Source of the DNA: Cupriavidus numazuensis
GTDB taxonomy: Bacteria; Pseudomonadota; Gammaproteobacteria; Burkholderiales; Burkholderiaceae
Direction of reading: 5' to 3'
Length of the DNA: 64,000 nucleotides
NCBI RefSeq assembly: GCF_905397435.1
Contig: NZ_CAJPVI010000009.1
Location: 1 to 64,000 of the forward strand
The first letter of the stretch is position 1. Each line of letters begins with the position of its first letter. The position numbers and the translations under genes are program-made. The notes under the pieces are model-generated. The model saw only the letters and a program-made list of their open reading frames with translations. It searched no databases and had not been told where the DNA came from. This document shows positions 1-7,937 of the stretch, in pieces.

Positions 1-117
1 TTCGGCTTCGGCTTCGGCTTCGGCTTCGGCTTCGGCTTCGGCTTCGGCTTCGGCTTCGGCTTCGGCTTCGGCTTCGGCTTCGGCTTCGGCTTCGGCTTCG
101 GCTTCGGCTTCGGCTTC
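1..117. repeat. TTCGGC hexanucleotide microsatellite, at least 19 copies
   Basis: Nineteen uninterrupted copies of TTCGGC fill positions 1-114, plus half a copy, and the array continues beyond the left edge. On the minus strand it reads GCC GAA in the ftsK frame, giving an (Ala-Glu)n tract. Because the unit is six bases, gain or loss of copies keeps the reading frame, so the linker length can vary between strains without breaking the gene. Confidence 0.97.
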
Positions 118-1413
118 AACGGTGAGTTCGGTGAAGGACGAAGGTTCCTCGGATTCCGTCGACGCCGGCGCGGCTTCCTCAACCGCAGGAGCCATCGGAG
201 CCTGCGCTTCGGCGGCCGGCTGAACATGCACTGCCTTGCGCGACAGCATCTGCAGTTCGGCCAGCAGTTGCAGCGCCTCCTGGCGGATAGCTTCGACCGT
301 AGCTTCGTCCGCCTCAAACCCGTCCACTTCAGCGGTCTGCGCAGTCACTTCGGTGGCGTGGCTGTCGGTCATCTCGATGGACGGATCCGCCTCGACAACG
401 ATGGGCTCAACCACGGCGACGGCGTCATCAGTCGTCGTTTCGGCGAGCACCTCAGTTGTCGGCGTGGCGGGCACATTGGCCACTGCCGCTTCGACAGCCG
501 GGGCAACCGCCGCAGTGGCAGCCGCGACCGTTGCCGCTGCCTTCGCAGGCGCGGCGGCCGCCGCTGCTTCCGGCAAGGTCGTGATGGTCGAGCGGACGAT
601 CGGTTGCGGCTGGCGGAACGGCGTGCTGACCACCGTGGCGCGAGCGGGTGCTGGCGTGGACGGACGGGATGCAGCGGCCGGGGTCGGGGTCGACGTTGCA
701 GCGGCCGCGGCGGCAGCTTGCAAGCTCACCGGACGGCGCGGCGGCGGATTCTGCTGGGCGCGTGGTGCCGTGGCTTCTGGCGCGGACTGCGCGGCAGGTC
801 GCACGGGCGGCTTCACCGCGCCGGGCGAATCGGCATGATGCAGCCAGATCTCGCCGGGCTGGGGCGGCGACTCGCGCGTGCGGGGCGGCGGCTGCCAGGC
901 CGGCTGGCGGCGCGCCGAAACGGCGTCGAAACTGCGGTGGCGAGGCGATGGTGCGTTCCAGCCGCCGGATGCGGCACCGTTGGCCGCGGTCGATTCCCAG
1001 CGTTCGGGTTCACGCATCGGCTGGGTCGGCACGACTTCGGCGGGCTCGTCTTCGGCGCGCGGCGCGCTGCGCGGCTTGCGCAGCAGGAACAGGCTGCGCC
1101 ATGTCTCGCCGAACACCATCGGTGCAGCCAGCGCGAGCACGCCCAGCATCACGAACAAGGCGCCGGTCCAGCCGAACAGGTTACCAACCATGCCGCCGAG
1201 CGCGCGGCCGGCCGAACCGCCCGCCGTCCCGCCTTCGCCGCCGGTCAGCGCTTCCAGCGATGCGCTCGCGCAGAGCACGATCAGCGTGCCGAGCCAGATG
1301 CGCAGCGAGCCCGGGCCGGACAAGCGCCGTTCGCGCGCCAGCAGGCCGCCGAAGAACCGCCACACCAGCGGCACCAGCCACAGAGTCGAAAATCCGAACC
1401 AGCCAAAACCCAT
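1..1413 (-). CDS. ftsK: DNA translocase FtsK, N-terminal part (cut by the left edge)
   Basis: FtsK is the septum-anchored ATPase that pumps chromosome ends to the daughter cells at division. The visible 471 codons hold only the membrane domain and the linker; the motor and the DNA-reading gamma domain would lie left of the window. Three hydrophobic segments are visible at about residues 8-25, 38-53 and 78-101, with the glycine-rich stretch GGEGGTAGGSAGRALGG between the second and third, as in FtsK_4TM domains. A long Pro/Ala/Thr-rich linker follows and becomes a strict Ala-Glu repeat from about residue 433 to the edge. I chose the ATG at 1413. The frame stays open upstream to a stop near 1563, but that extra stretch has no hydrophobic helix, so the usual first membrane helix seems to be missing. 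No strong ribosome site precedes 1413. The family call rests on the membrane part alone. Confidence 0.72.
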   Translation of the reverse strand, partial: MGFGWFGFSTLWLVPLVWRFFGGLLARERRLSGPGSLRIWLGTLIVLCASASLEALTGGEGGTAGGSAGRALGGMVGNLFGWTGALFVMLGVLALAAPMVFGETWRSLFLLRKPRSAPRAEDEPAEVVPTQPMREPERWESTAANGAASGGWNAPSPRHRSFDAVSARRQPAWQPPPRTRESPPQPGEIWLHHADSPGAVKPPVRPAAQSAPEATAPRAQQNPPPRRPVSLQAAAAAAATSTPTPAAASRPSTPAPARATVVSTPFRQPQPIVRSTITTLPEAAAAAAPAKAAATVAAATAAVAPAVEAAVANVPATPTTEVLAETTTDDAVAVVEPIVVEADPSIEMTDSHATEVTAQTAEVDGFEADEATVEAIRQEALQLLAELQMLSRKAVHVQPAAEAQAPMAPAVEEAAPASTESEEPSSFTELTVEAEAEAEAEAEAEAEAEAEAEAEAEAEAEAEAEAEAEAE

Positions 1414-1570
1414 GATCGCCACGCCACGTTCAAAACTACGGGCAGCGATTGTAGCGGTTAAGGCGGCCGGCCATCGCCCCGGGCAGCGCAATAAAGCGCA
1501 AGTATTCGTAAGCGCGGCGTGCCGGCAACACTCCCCTGCCCTGCCGCTCGCTACCGGTCGCTAACGATCG

Positions 1571-2146
1571 CTACTGGCCACCAGCGCGGAACGGGTACTT
1601 GGCGAAGATTTGTCCCACGACCTTGTCGATGCGCTGCTGGATATTGGACTGGTCGCGCGTATCCACGCTGCCCACGGCAACGCCTTCCCAGACCAGCTTC
1701 ATCGCCTTGCGGTCGACGACGTCGATGTTCAGGGTGCCTTCGGTATACGTGTACACGTCGTTATAGAAGCCGTAGCCCGGCCACGGCGCGTAGAGCCCGC
1801 CGCGGTAGCCGTAATAACCCATCATCGGCGGCGGTGCCGGCGTGACCTGCACCTTTTCCTGCGTGCGCGCATTGAAATTGACCAGCAGGTCGGGCGCCTG
1901 GGCGTTGTACTGGTAGCCGCGCGATGTCATCTCCCGCTGCACGGCGGTCTTCAGGTACTGCGTGGTCAGGCTCTCGTAACCCTGCCGGTCCGTGCCCGGG
2001 TTCTGCACGAAACCGAAGCTGCGGTACACGCTGAAGTCCGTGTTGTGGTTGTAATCGGTCTTGATATCCGGTGCGCTCGCACACGCGGCCAGCAACGCCG
2101 ATGCCACGGCGACAGCCGTCGCCGTCCTGCTTCTCGGAAGTTCCAC
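1571..2146 (-). CDS. DUF4136 family lipoprotein
   Basis: Predicted outer-membrane-type lipoprotein of 191 residues, function unknown. I chose a GTG start at 2146 because a GGAG ribosome site lies seven bases upstream and because it puts a clean signal peptide at the N-terminus: a basic start, a hydrophobic core and the lipobox LLAAC, with cysteine as first mature residue. The longer upstream frame has no such signal. The mature part has DUF4136 hallmarks: a D/N-rich opening (DIKTDYNHNTDFSVYRSFGF), then a Tyr/Gly/Pro-rich loop (MMGYYGYRGG) and a C-terminal segment ending in QRIDKVVGQIFAKYPF. It starts 29 bases after the DoxX stop on the same strand, so the two are probably co-transcribed. Confidence 0.82.
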   Translation of the reverse strand: MELPRSRTATAVAVASALLAACASAPDIKTDYNHNTDFSVYRSFGFVQNPGTDRQGYESLTTQYLKTAVQREMTSRGYQYNAQAPDLLVNFNARTQEKVQVTPAPPPMMGYYGYRGGLYAPWPGYGFYNDVYTYTEGTLNIDVVDRKAMKLVWEGVAVGSVDTRDQSNIQQRIDKVVGQIFAKYPFRAGGQ

Positions 2147-2175
2147 GATTCGTCTCCAGGAACTGGCGGCGGTGG

Positions 2176-2589
2176 CTAGTTCCACTTCCCGCCTGCACCA
2201 CCCAGGCCCAGGCGCCCGCCGCCGATAAGCACCAGCGTCAGCGCCGCGGCCAGGTACATGCCTTGCAGTTCGAGCTGCCAGCCGCCGGTATCGTTGAGCA
2301 TGGCGATCTGCTTCGTATGCACAAGGGCAATCGCAAACAGCATGTTGACCACCACGATCAGCGCCGCCAGACGCGTCCACAAGCCGATGATCAGCAGCAC
2401 GGGGGCGACGACTTCACCGATATACACGCCATAAGCAAACCACGCGGGCAGCCCGGCCTGCGTCGCGGTCTGCGCAACGAAACCCACGCCCCCCTTCAGC
2501 TTGGCGATGCCATGCATCAGGATCAATACCCCAAGCACGATGCGCAACACTGCCTTGCCCAAGTCCTGCGAACCCTGAGAGCCGCTCAT
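2176..2589 (-). CDS. DoxX family inner-membrane protein
   Basis: Small integral membrane protein of 137 residues in the DoxX family, whose members are linked to redox or thiosulfate-quinone functions; the substrate of this one is unknown. Four hydrophobic helices are visible. The conserved N-terminal pattern RIVLGVLILMHGIAKLKGG and the mid-protein PVLLIIGLWTRLAALIV are typical. I chose the ATG at 2589 because GGAGG sits six bases upstream; an ATG two codons earlier overlaps that ribosome site. It precedes the DUF4136 lipoprotein gene on the same strand by 29 bases. Confidence 0.85.
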   Translation of the reverse strand: MSGSQGSQDLGKAVLRIVLGVLILMHGIAKLKGGVGFVAQTATQAGLPAWFAYGVYIGEVVAPVLLIIGLWTRLAALIVVVNMLFAIALVHTKQIAMLNDTGGWQLELQGMYLAAALTLVLIGGGRLGLGGAGGKWN

Positions 2590-2758
2590 GGCCATCCTCC
2601 TTGCCGGTTGAGAACAGTCGGAGCACCCGGGAAGCGCTGGCCATCGGTAGAGCCAAGCGACTTCGCCCGCACGCAACGGGGCTCGCCCCTGTACCTTAGT
2701 GCCCCGCGGCGTGAAGGTAAAGGCGCAAGCGTGGCGCATGCGCTCCATGGCGGCGCCG

Positions 2759-3706
2759 TCAGACGGCGCGGTGCATGGCCGGTTGCCGCGGCTCGTGCAT
2801 GCCGACCTTGCGCGCGTTCTCGGGCAGGATCTCGCTGAGGAAATCGAGGAAACGCCGGACGGCCGGCGTCACGCCCTTGCGCGACGGGAATACGGCGTGC
2901 AGTGTGCCCACTGGCATTTCCCACTGCGGCAGCAGCAGTTCCAGCTCGCCGGCGTCGATCGCGTCGCGGCAGTACATGCGCGGCAGCATGGCCACGCCGA
3001 TGCCGGCAATCGCCGCCTCGCGCAGCAGCGCGAACTCGTCCGTGACCAGGCGCGGGTCGTAGGCGATCTGGATTGTCTCGCCGCTCTTGCAGCCGAGGAT
3101 CCAGACATGCTTGCCGTCGTGCGGCTTCTGTCCCACGCCCGGCATACCGTCCAGCGCCTGCGGCGTACGCGGGCGGCCGATGCTGTCGAGCAAGCCGGGA
3201 CTGGCCACGAGCATGAGCTGGCTCTCGCCAAACGTGCGCACGGCCAGGCTGGAGTCTTCCATGACCTCACGCACCCGCAAGGCCAGGTCATAGCCCTCGC
3301 CGATCACGTCGACGCGTCGGTTCGTGGCCTCCAGCTCGATGCGTACGGCCGGGTTCGCCCGCATGAAATGGCCGATGGCCGGCGCCAGCAGAATCTGCGC
3401 GATGGCCACCGGGCAACTCACGCGCAGCGTGCCGCCGGGCTGGTCGCGCGCCTGTTCGATCACTTCGTGCGCGGCCTCGGCCTCCTTCAGCATGGCCCGG
3501 CAACGTTCGTAGTAGGACTCGCCGAGCGGCGTGACGCGCACCTGACGCGTCGTACGGCGTAACAGCTGCACGCCCAGGTCACGTTCGAGTTGTGCAATAC
3601 GCCGGCTCAGGCGGGACTTGGGAATTCCGGTGGCGCGGCTGGCCGCGGAAAAGCTGCCGTGTTCGACCACCTGGGCAAACAGCGACAGGTCGTTCAAATC
3701 CTGCAT
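2759..3706 (-). CDS. LysR-family transcriptional regulator
   Basis: A 315-residue LysR regulator with the usual length and layout. The winged helix-turn-helix covers about residues 4-62, with the recognition region SAASRATGIPKSRLSRRIAQ at 20-39, and the effector-binding domain occupies about 90-295. The start at 3706 has GGAGG six bases upstream; the longer open frame beyond it is antisense to the azoreductase gene. It is divergent from azoR across a 150-base spacer, the standard arrangement in which a LysR protein controls both itself and its neighbour. The effector cannot be read from sequence; a quinone or aromatic inducer would fit the neighbour, but that is inference. Confidence 0.9.
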   Translation of the reverse strand: MQDLNDLSLFAQVVEHGSFSAASRATGIPKSRLSRRIAQLERDLGVQLLRRTTRQVRVTPLGESYYERCRAMLKEAEAAHEVIEQARDQPGGTLRVSCPVAIAQILLAPAIGHFMRANPAVRIELEATNRRVDVIGEGYDLALRVREVMEDSSLAVRTFGESQLMLVASPGLLDSIGRPRTPQALDGMPGVGQKPHDGKHVWILGCKSGETIQIAYDPRLVTDEFALLREAAIAGIGVAMLPRMYCRDAIDAGELELLLPQWEMPVGTLHAVFPSRKGVTPAVRRFLDFLSEILPENARKVGMHEPRQPAMHRAV

Positions 3707-3856
3707 GTGGGCCTCCGCCAGCGCAACGAGGGCATGGGCCGCGGCCGGAGCGTTCGTTGCACGAATAGAACAATTATTTGCATTTTGCCTCACTACCGAC
3801 ACCAATGGCCAGACGCTATCTTTCTTCCATCGCAACCGCACCTTGTGGAGAAAGAC
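3707..3856. promoter_or_regulatory. Divergent promoter region of the LysR gene and azoR
   Basis: This 150-base spacer separates the two divergent start codons. It contains the only AT-rich patch of the neighbourhood (about 3765-3790, around AACAATTATTTGCATTTTGC), the likely site for promoters and LysR binding. I did not find a clear sigma-70 pair or a clean T-N11-A LysR box, so the assignment is positional. Confidence 0.45.
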
Positions 3857-4477
3857 ATGAACATCCTGCAGATCGATTCGAGCGTTCTTGGTGGCCATTC
3901 CGTTTCGCGTAACCTGACCGCCAGCGTGGTGGCCGACCTCGTCGCCGCCACCCCCGGCGCCAAGGTCACCGTGCGCGATCTGGACCAGGATGCCCCGGCC
4001 CACCTGTCCGGCCATCTGCTGCCCGTGCTGGGCGGCCCGAAGGACGGCCTGAACGCCGTGCAGGAAGCCGAACTGCAGCGCACCGAAACATGGCTGGCGG
4101 AGTTCCTGGCTGCCGACGTGCTGGTGGTGGGCGTGCCGCAATACAACTTCAGCATCCCGAGCCAGCTCAAGTCCTGGATCGACCGCATCGCGCAGGCTGG
4201 CCGCACGTTCAAGTACACCGAGACCGGCCCGGTCGGCCTGGCCGGCGGCAAGCGCGTGATCGTGGTGTCGTCGCGCGGCGGCGTGCGCCAGGATGCCAAT
4301 GAACTGGATCTGCACGAAAAGACCGTGGACGTAGTGTTCCGTTTCCTGGGCATTACCGACATCACCTACGTGCGTGCCCACGGCCTGGCCATGGGTCCGG
4401 ACGCTCGCGAAGCCGGCCTGAGCAGCGCCCGCACCGAAATCGCGGCACTGAACGACGGCGCCCGTCTGGCTGCCTGA
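3857..4477 (+). CDS. azoR: FMN-dependent NADH:quinone oxidoreductase / azoreductase AzoR
   Basis: A 206-residue flavodoxin-like reductase that uses NADH to reduce quinones and azo dyes in two-electron steps. The N-terminal MNILQIDSS beta strand and loop bind FMN phosphate. PQYNFSIPSQLKSWIDRI at about residues 94-111 matches the AzoR flavin-contact motif, and SSRGGV is the second FMN loop. Length matches E. coli AzoR closely. The ATG at 3857 has GGAG about eight bases upstream. Divergent from the LysR gene and followed by a strong hairpin at 4517. Confidence 0.93.
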   Translation: MNILQIDSSVLGGHSVSRNLTASVVADLVAATPGAKVTVRDLDQDAPAHLSGHLLPVLGGPKDGLNAVQEAELQRTETWLAEFLAADVLVVGVPQYNFSIPSQLKSWIDRIAQAGRTFKYTETGPVGLAGGKRVIVVSSRGGVRQDANELDLHEKTVDVVFRFLGITDITYVRAHGLAMGPDAREAGLSSARTEIAALNDGARLAA

Positions 4478-4516
4478 CCGGCTCGCCCCTCGGGCGGAAC
4501 GGGTCTATGATGAATG

Positions 4517-4536
4517 CGGGGCGCTACGGCGCCCCG
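4517..4536 (+). terminator. Perfect 8-bp hairpin with TACG tetraloop after azoR
   Basis: CGGGGCGC pairs perfectly with GCGCCCCG around the loop TACG, a UNCG-type tetraloop in RNA and so unusually stable. It sits 40 bases past the azoR stop and before egtB. There is no T-run, so it may be an RNA 3'-end stabiliser or a Rho-assisted end rather than a classic intrinsic terminator. Confidence 0.55.
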
Positions 4537-4622
4537 CGTGCCATTGGCGACGTCACTGGCCAGCCTGCTGCGCCGGCCGGTTGCGTCCTTCGCCCAGTCA
4601 TCGACCGATCCCGGGAGCCTGC

Positions 4623-5912
4623 ATGACTTCAGCCCTGCTGCCAGCCGCCGCCATCCACCCGCCGCATGAACCCGCCTTGCTGTCGCAGTACCGGCACATC
4701 CGGTCCGCCACCGAGGCCATGGTGGCGGACCTGTCGGACGCCGACGCGACAGTGCAGTCGATGGAAGACGCCAGCCCGGCGAAATGGCACCTCGCCCACA
4801 CGACGTGGTTCTTTGAGGAATTCGTGCTGGCCGCGCGCCTGCCCGGCTACGAGCCGGTCGATCCGGCCTACCGTTTCCTGTTCAATTCGTATTACGAGTC
4901 AGTCGGACCGCGCCATCCGCGCCCCCGCCGCGGGCTACTGAGCCGCCCGTCGCTGGACGAGATCCTGGCCTATCGCGAGGCCGTCGACGAATCGATGCTG
5001 GCCTTGCTCGGCACGGCCCAGACGGACGCCGAAGCAGCCCTCATCACGCTCGGTCTGCACCATGAACAGCAGCACCAGGAACTGCTGCTGACCGACATCC
5101 TGCATCTGTTCGCGCAGAATCCGTTGCGGCCTGCGTTCGCGCCAGAACTGCTGGAGCCTGTGATCACCGACCCCCGCCCGGCGCCGGACTGGATCAGCTT
5201 TGACGGCGGCGTGGTCGAGATCGGCCATGGCGGCGACGACTTCGCCTTTGACTGCGAGGGACCGCGCCACAGGGTGTACCTGCAGCCCTATACGCTGTGC
5301 TCGCACCCGGTCAACAACCGCCAGTGGTTCGAATTCATCGACGACGGCGGCTACCAGACCGCCGGCTTGTGGCTCTCGGATGGCTGGCGCTGGGTGTGCG
5401 AGCAAGGCATCCAGGCGCCGCTGTACTGGGAGGAACGCGAAGGCACCTGGTGGCAGATGACACTGCGCGGCATGCTTCCGGTCGACCCGGAAAGCCCCGT
5501 CACGCATATCAGCTTCTATGAGGCCGACGCCTTCGCGCGATGGGCCGAGCGCCGGCTGCCGACCGAGGCCGAGTGGGAATACGCCGCACGCAACCTGCCG
5601 GCCACGGGGAATTTCATCGAAGGCCGCGCACTGCGGCCACTGCCCGACAGGCAGAACACCTCAGGCGTGCTGCGCCAGATGTTCGGCGATGTGTGGGAAT
5701 GGACCGGCAGCGCGTTCCAGCCCTATCCGGGCTTCCGGCCGAGTGCCGGCGCGGTCGGCGAATACAACGGCAAGTTCATGAGCAGCCAGATGGTGCTGCG
5801 CGGCGGGTCCTGCGTCACGCCCGAATCGCACATCCGGGCGAGCTACCGCAATTTCTTCTACCCGCACCAGCGCTGGCAGTTCACCGGCGTACGGCTCGCG
5901 GACGATGCCTGA
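4623..5912 (+). CDS. egtB: EgtB-type ergothioneine-pathway sulfoxide synthase
   Basis: A 429-residue non-haem iron enzyme of the EgtB family. EgtB joins a thiol donor to hercynine with oxygen to form the sulfoxide precursor of ergothioneine. Two domains are visible. The N-terminal DinB-like bundle carries WHLAHTTWFFEEF (His59) and HHEQQHQE (His147, His151), fitting the three-histidine iron site of characterised EgtB enzymes. The C-terminal half is an FGE-sulfatase fold ending in GGSCVTPESHIRASYRNFF and GVRLADD. The ATG at 4623 follows GGGAG; an in-frame TTG at 4581 is less likely. No EgtD methyltransferase gene lies on either side, which is unusual. The fold is clear, but related enzymes use other substrates. 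Confidence 0.86.
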   Translation: MTSALLPAAAIHPPHEPALLSQYRHIRSATEAMVADLSDADATVQSMEDASPAKWHLAHTTWFFEEFVLAARLPGYEPVDPAYRFLFNSYYESVGPRHPRPRRGLLSRPSLDEILAYREAVDESMLALLGTAQTDAEAALITLGLHHEQQHQELLLTDILHLFAQNPLRPAFAPELLEPVITDPRPAPDWISFDGGVVEIGHGGDDFAFDCEGPRHRVYLQPYTLCSHPVNNRQWFEFIDDGGYQTAGLWLSDGWRWVCEQGIQAPLYWEEREGTWWQMTLRGMLPVDPESPVTHISFYEADAFARWAERRLPTEAEWEYAARNLPATGNFIEGRALRPLPDRQNTSGVLRQMFGDVWEWTGSAFQPYPGFRPSAGAVGEYNGKFMSSQMVLRGGSCVTPESHIRASYRNFFYPHQRWQFTGVRLADDA

Positions 5913-5925
5913 GCGCGCAACGGCG

Positions 5926-6327
5926 TCAGTGGGCTGACCACCAGCGCCAGCCCAGCCACGCCAGCAGCGCCCAGACCAGTACGATGATCGCGGCCGCCCA
6001 CAGGTTGCGCGGGCGCTCGGCCTGCATCGCCTGCCAGGCGTCCGCGCGTACGCGGCAGTCGGCTTTCACGGTCGCCGGCACAAGCCGCAACGCGAGCCAG
6101 ATACCCAACGGTACCAGCAGGACGTCATCGACATAGCCGAGTACCGGGATGAAATCCGGCACCAGGTCGATCGGGCTAAACGCGTAGGCCACCACCAGCA
6201 CCGCCAGCATCCGCGCCGCTAGCGGCGTGTCCGGATGGCGGCTGCAGAACCACAGCATCACCAGGCTCGACTTCAGCTGGCGTGCCCATTGCCGCAGGCG
6301 CTGGTTTAGGGTCGGGGTCACGCCCAT
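5926..6327 (-). CDS. DUF1232 (YkvA-like) membrane protein
   Basis: Inner-membrane protein of 133 residues, function unknown. The DUF1232 core is clear: ARMLAVLVVAYAFSPIDLVP followed by DFIPVLGYVDDVLLVPLG, where SPIDLVPDFIP is the family signature. A second hydrophobic helix lies near the C-terminus (LWAAAIIVLVWALLAWLG). It ends 13 bases from the egtB stop in convergent orientation and lies 24 bases downstream of the ankyrin gene on the same strand, so it may be the last gene of the tatD-ankyrin transcript. Confidence 0.85.
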   Translation of the reverse strand: MGVTPTLNQRLRQWARQLKSSLVMLWFCSRHPDTPLAARMLAVLVVAYAFSPIDLVPDFIPVLGYVDDVLLVPLGIWLALRLVPATVKADCRVRADAWQAMQAERPRNLWAAAIIVLVWALLAWLGWRWWSAH

Positions 6328-6351
6328 TGGCGGCGTGCCGTGGGGCGCGGC

Positions 6352-7098
6352 TTACTTGCCGCTGGCGGGCGCGGCCTTGATCGGCTGGCCGCCCGGCTGC
6401 GCGACGGGTGCCTTCAGCGGCGGCGCGGCAACGATGGGCACCTGCGGGTACAGCTTCTGCCAGCGCGATTTCAGGCCATTGGCGATTTCCGCCTGGCTGT
6501 AGCGCTCGGCAAAGTCGATCACCGTCATGCCCTGCTGGTTCTTCAGGCGCATGTCGGCGCCTTCGTCGAGCAGCAGCTTCACGGTATCGATGTGGCCACT
6601 ACGCGCGGCCATCATCAGCGGCGTGGTGCCGTTCGGGCTTTCGGCGTCGATATAGGCGGCGTGGTCGATCAGGTATTTGACGACATCGTTGTGGCCGGTC
6701 GTGCACGCGTAATGCAGCGGCGTCCAGCCCGTCTTGTTCACCTCGGCCTCCATGTCGTCGACCATCAGCTTGACCATATCCAGCTCGCCCTGAAGCGAAG
6801 CCATCATCAGCGGCGTCTCGCCCGCCGGGTTGGCCTTGTCGAAGTCGATGTCCTTGGCCTTGATCAGTGCCGCGGCCGCTTTCAGCGATTTCTCGCGCAG
6901 CGCGATGACCAGCATCGGGTCGCCCCGGCTATCCGCGAGGTTCGGATCCACGCCGCGGCCCAGCAGCTTCTGCACGGTGCGCGCGTCGTCGAATTCCACG
7001 GCCTTGCGCATATCGTCGACCGGCGCGGCCCAGACCAGCGCCGCGCAGCCGAGCAGTACGGCGCCCGTCAGGCTGCGGATGGATTTCAGGTCAAACAT
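6352..7098 (-). CDS. Exported ankyrin-repeat protein
   Basis: A 248-residue protein with a signal peptide (LTGAVLLGCAALVWA, cleavage after AWA-like residues near 25) and about five ankyrin repeats over residues 30-205. The repeat signature recurs as TPLHYACTTGHNDVVKYLID and TPLMMAARSGHIDTVKLLLD. The C-terminal 40 residues are Pro/Ala-rich. It probably works as a protein-binding scaffold in the periplasm; the partner is unknown. The start at 7098 is preceded by AGGGA and overlaps the 3' end of tatD by eight bases, which points to translational coupling. Confidence 0.87.
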   Translation of the reverse strand: MFDLKSIRSLTGAVLLGCAALVWAAPVDDMRKAVEFDDARTVQKLLGRGVDPNLADSRGDPMLVIALREKSLKAAAALIKAKDIDFDKANPAGETPLMMASLQGELDMVKLMVDDMEAEVNKTGWTPLHYACTTGHNDVVKYLIDHAAYIDAESPNGTTPLMMAARSGHIDTVKLLLDEGADMRLKNQQGMTVIDFAERYSQAEIANGLKSRWQKLYPQVPIVAAPPLKAPVAQPGGQPIKAAPASGK

Positions 7099-7888
7099 GA
7101 GCTTCCCTGTCGATATGCTTGAAAAGCTTGAAGAAATTGTCGGTCGTCTGTTCGGCGATCTGTTCCACTGGCAAGTCACGCAGCTTGGCGATGAACTCGC
7201 CCACGTGGCGGACCCAGGCCGGTTCGTTGGTCTTGCCGCGGTACGGCACGGGGGCAAGGTATGGCGAGTCGGTCTCGATCAGCATGCGGTCGAGCGGCAC
7301 CTTGCGCGCGGTTTCCTGCAGGTCCGCCGCGCTCTTGAAGGTGACGATGCCGGAGAACGAGATATGGAATCCCTCGTCCAGCGCCTGTTTCGCGACGTCC
7401 CAGGTTTCCGTAAAGCAGTGCATCACGCCGCCGGCCTCCCGCGCGTTTTCCTCGCGCATCACGCGCAGCGTGTCGTCGGCCGACGAACGGGTATGGATGA
7501 TCAGCGGTTTGCCGGTCTGGCGCGCGGCGCGGATATGCGTGCGGAAACGCTCGCGCTGCCACTCCATGTCGGCGATGCTGCGGCCGTTCAGGCGGTAGTA
7601 GTCCAGGCCGGTCTCGCCAGTGCCAACCACGCGCGGGTGTGCGGAAAGCTCCAGCAGGCGTTCCAGCGAGGGCTCTTCCCCCTCCTCATAGTCCGGGTGG
7701 ACGCCTACCGACGCATACAGGTTCGGATGCTGCTCGGCCAGCGCGAGCACGCGCGGGAAATCTTCGAGCGTCACCGAGATGCAAAGCGCATGCGACACCT
7801 GGTTGGCGCGCATATTGTCCAGCAGTTCAGGCAGTCGGGCGGCCAGGTCGGGGAAATCGATATGGCAATGCGAATCTACAAAATTCAT
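7091..7888 (-). CDS. tatD: TatD-family metal-dependent hydrolase
   Basis: A 265-residue TIM-barrel hydrolase of the TatD DNase family. Metal ligands are readable: DSHCHID at the N-terminus (HxH), E in GTGETGLDYY, H in LIIHTRSSADD, H in GVMHCFTE, and D in ETDSPYLAP. Family members show 3'-5' exonuclease activity on DNA, and some bear on RNA or D-amino acid repair. The ATG at 7888 gives MNFVDSHCH; a TTG three codons earlier is less likely. It lies 36 bases after the PilZ gene and overlaps the ankyrin gene. The order holB-PilZ-tatD is common in beta-proteobacteria. Confidence 0.92.
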   Translation of the reverse strand: MNFVDSHCHIDFPDLAARLPELLDNMRANQVSHALCISVTLEDFPRVLALAEQHPNLYASVGVHPDYEEGEEPSLERLLELSAHPRVVGTGETGLDYYRLNGRSIADMEWQRERFRTHIRAARQTGKPLIIHTRSSADDTLRVMREENAREAGGVMHCFTETWDVAKQALDEGFHISFSGIVTFKSAADLQETARKVPLDRMLIETDSPYLAPVPYRGKTNEPAWVRHVGEFIAKLRDLPVEQIAEQTTDNFFKLFKHIDREAHV

Positions 7889-7908
7889 TATTAACAATCA
7901 GTTACGAG

Positions 7909-7937
7909 GCAAACCTCTCGACCCTCACAAGGTTTGC
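7909..7937 (-). other. Inverted repeat at the PilZ/tatD junction
   Basis: GCAAACCT and AGGTTTGC pair over eight bases around a 13-base loop. The structure spans the last codons of the PilZ gene and the leader of tatD. It could modulate translation of tatD, but there is no further support. Confidence 0.3.

Noticed and set aside
1-117. Tandem repeat as a CRISPR array
   Set aside because: Units are six bases with no spacers, and they lie in frame inside ftsK.
236-1564. Plus-strand frames of 200-411 codons across the left end
   Set aside because: They are antisense to the FtsK linker and membrane domain; Arg/Gly/Ala-rich with no motif.
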